Below the pieces are notes generated by a model. The model saw only the letters and a list, made by a program, of their open reading frames with translations, did not search any database and was not told where the DNA came from. This document shows positions 63,206 through 64,000 of a stretch of DNA of 64,000 nucleotides, piece by piece. This DNA comes from Arhodomonas aquaeolei DSM 8974. Lineage in GTDB: Bacteria > Pseudomonadota > Gammaproteobacteria > Nitrococcales > Nitrococcaceae. The stretch lies in the NCBI RefSeq assembly GCF_000374645.1, contig NZ_KB894800.1, positions 230,589 to 294,588 of the forward strand, written 5' to 3'. A program made the translations under genes and the position numbers. Within the stretch, counting starts at the first letter, position 1; the number at the start of each line of letters is the position of its first letter.

Positions 63206-64000
63206 ATGGACGACTTTCAGGACCTGTTTCTAAAGAAGGGTGAGGACCGCCGCCTGCGCGCGGGCCACCTGTGGGTGTTCAGCAACGAGGTGGATATCGC
63301 GCGCTCGCCGCTCGCCACCCTGACGCCGGGTGCGCCGGTGACCATCCGCGCCCAGGGCGGCCGGGTCATCGGCTCCGGCTACGCCAACCCCCACTCGCTG
63401 ATCTGCGCACGGCTCGTCAGCCGCGGCCAGGTACGGGCGCTGGACGAGTCGATGCTCGTGCACCGGCTCAACGTGGCGCTGTCGCTGCGCGAACGGCTCT
63501 TCGAGCGGCCCTTCTACCGGCTCGTCCACGGCGAGGGCGACGGCCTGCCGGGCCTGGTGGTGGACCGCTTCGGCGACGTCGCCGTGGTACAGGTCAACAC
63601 CGCCGGCATGGAGGCAGTGCGCGACGCCGTGGTCGCCGCGCTGCAGCGCGTGATCGCCCCGGCCCACATCCTGCTGCGCTGCGATGCCGCCATCCGCGAG
63701 CTGGAGGGGCTGGAGCGTTACGTGAGCTGGGCCGGCCCCCCCGGCCCGGAGACCCTCACCGTCGAGGAGAACGGGGTGACCTTCCAGGTGCCCGCGGCCT
63801 CCGGGCAGAAGACCGGCTGGTACTACGACCACCGAGCCAACCGCGCCGCGATTGCGCCGTGGGTGAAGGGCGCACGGGTGCTCGACCTGTTCAGCTACGC
63901 AGGGGGCTGGGGTATCCAGGCCGCGGCGGCGGGCGCGGCCGAGGTCCTCACGGTGGACGCCTCCCGGGATGCCTGCGAGGCGGCAGCAGGCAACGCCGAG
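63206..64000 (+). CDS. rlmI: 23S rRNA (cytosine1962-C5)-methyltransferase RlmI (3' end outside window)
   Basis: 265 codons are visible and the frame runs off the right edge. The N-terminal PUA-like domain begins DDFQDLFLKKGEDRRLRAGH, followed by LWVFSNEVD. The RlmI middle segment is visible as LVHGEGDGLPGLVVDRFGD, and the SAM domain starts QKTGWYYDHRANRAAIAPW with VLDLFSYAGGWGIQAAAAGA (motif I). The ATG at 63206 gives the usual N-terminus. A small hairpin (CCGTCC/GGACGG, 63078-63093) after the cysteine synthase gene separates the two units. Confidence 0.92.
   Translation, partial: MDDFQDLFLKKGEDRRLRAGHLWVFSNEVDIARSPLATLTPGAPVTIRAQGGRVIGSGYANPHSLICARLVSRGQVRALDESMLVHRLNVALSLRERLFERPFYRLVHGEGDGLPGLVVDRFGDVAVVQVNTAGMEAVRDAVVAALQRVIAPAHILLRCDAAIRELEGLERYVSWAGPPGPETLTVEENGVTFQVPAASGQKTGWYYDHRANRAAIAPWVKGARVLDLFSYAGGWGIQAAAAGAAEVLTVDASRDACEAAAGNAE

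Overview
The window is a GC-rich (well over 65% G+C by eye) stretch of chromosome from a gammaproteobacterium. The evidence is several conserved gammaproteobacterial gene neighbourhoods: lptD-surA-pdxA-rsmA, ygfB-pepP-ubiH-ubiI-gcvH running divergently from a TIGR02449 gene-zapA-6S RNA-ygfA, gatCAB, amgK-murU, argE-argA, and a BirA-type biotin operator in front of bioB. The base composition and gene mix suggest a Chromatiales/Ectothiorhodospiraceae-like organism. That placement is inference; no rRNA gene is present to test it. No IS element, prophage, CRISPR array or tRNA was seen.

Layout. 1-9353: nitrate assimilation. nasT-nasS (regulators, minus strand) diverge from nitrate transporter-nirB-nirD-nitrate reductase-cobA, which has a textbook sigma-54 promoter and a leader hairpin with an ANTAR-type hexaloop. 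9359-11330: a YigM-type biotin transporter and bioB under a BirA operator. 11331-11903: a non-coding block of REP-like hairpins with GTAG heads, ended by a terminator. 11913-16938: aldehyde dehydrogenase, alcohol dehydrogenase and a DUF779 protein on the minus strand behind a second clear sigma-54 promoter, divergent from an AcoR-like enhancer-binding protein. 17010-19729: rsmE and a membrane-anchored beta-helix protein of unknown role. 19952-26987: a GntR/FadR repressor divergent from a five-gene ABC (branched-chain amino acid/amide type) uptake operon containing an amidase, with a 24-bp palindromic operator. 27036-29521: two different L,D-transpeptidase-type proteins, head to head.

29641-44009 holds housekeeping genes: gatCAB, hslO, murU/amgK, lptD-surA-pdxA-rsmA, a universal stress protein, transaldolase and apaH. 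44010-47606 is a DctPQM TRAP transporter behind a promoter carrying a perfect GntR-type operator and a possible 48-codon leader ORF. 47599-64000 holds ampD, a DUF255 thioredoxin-like protein, an adenosine-kinase-like pfkB kinase, gcvH, ubiI/ubiH, pepP, ygfB, the TIGR02449 gene, zapA, 6S RNA, ygfA, an EVE-domain protein, argA/argE, a YgiM-like SH3 protein, a cysteine synthase and the start of rlmI.

How the parts work together. In the nitrate operon the transporter, NADH-nitrite reductase, Rieske protein and molybdenum nitrate reductase take nitrate to ammonium, while CobA starts siroheme synthesis for NirB. NtrC/sigma-54 (nitrogen status) and NasT/NasS (nitrate) probably act in series. The ADH/ALDH operon looks like an inducible alcohol/aldehyde oxidation module. 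AmpD, AmgK and MurU together cover much of muropeptide recycling. LptD and SurA share an operon because SurA helps fold outer-membrane barrels. The most interesting items are the nas leader, the REP-like block, the beta-helix membrane protein, the amidase/ABC cluster of unknown substrate, and the TRAP leader ORF.
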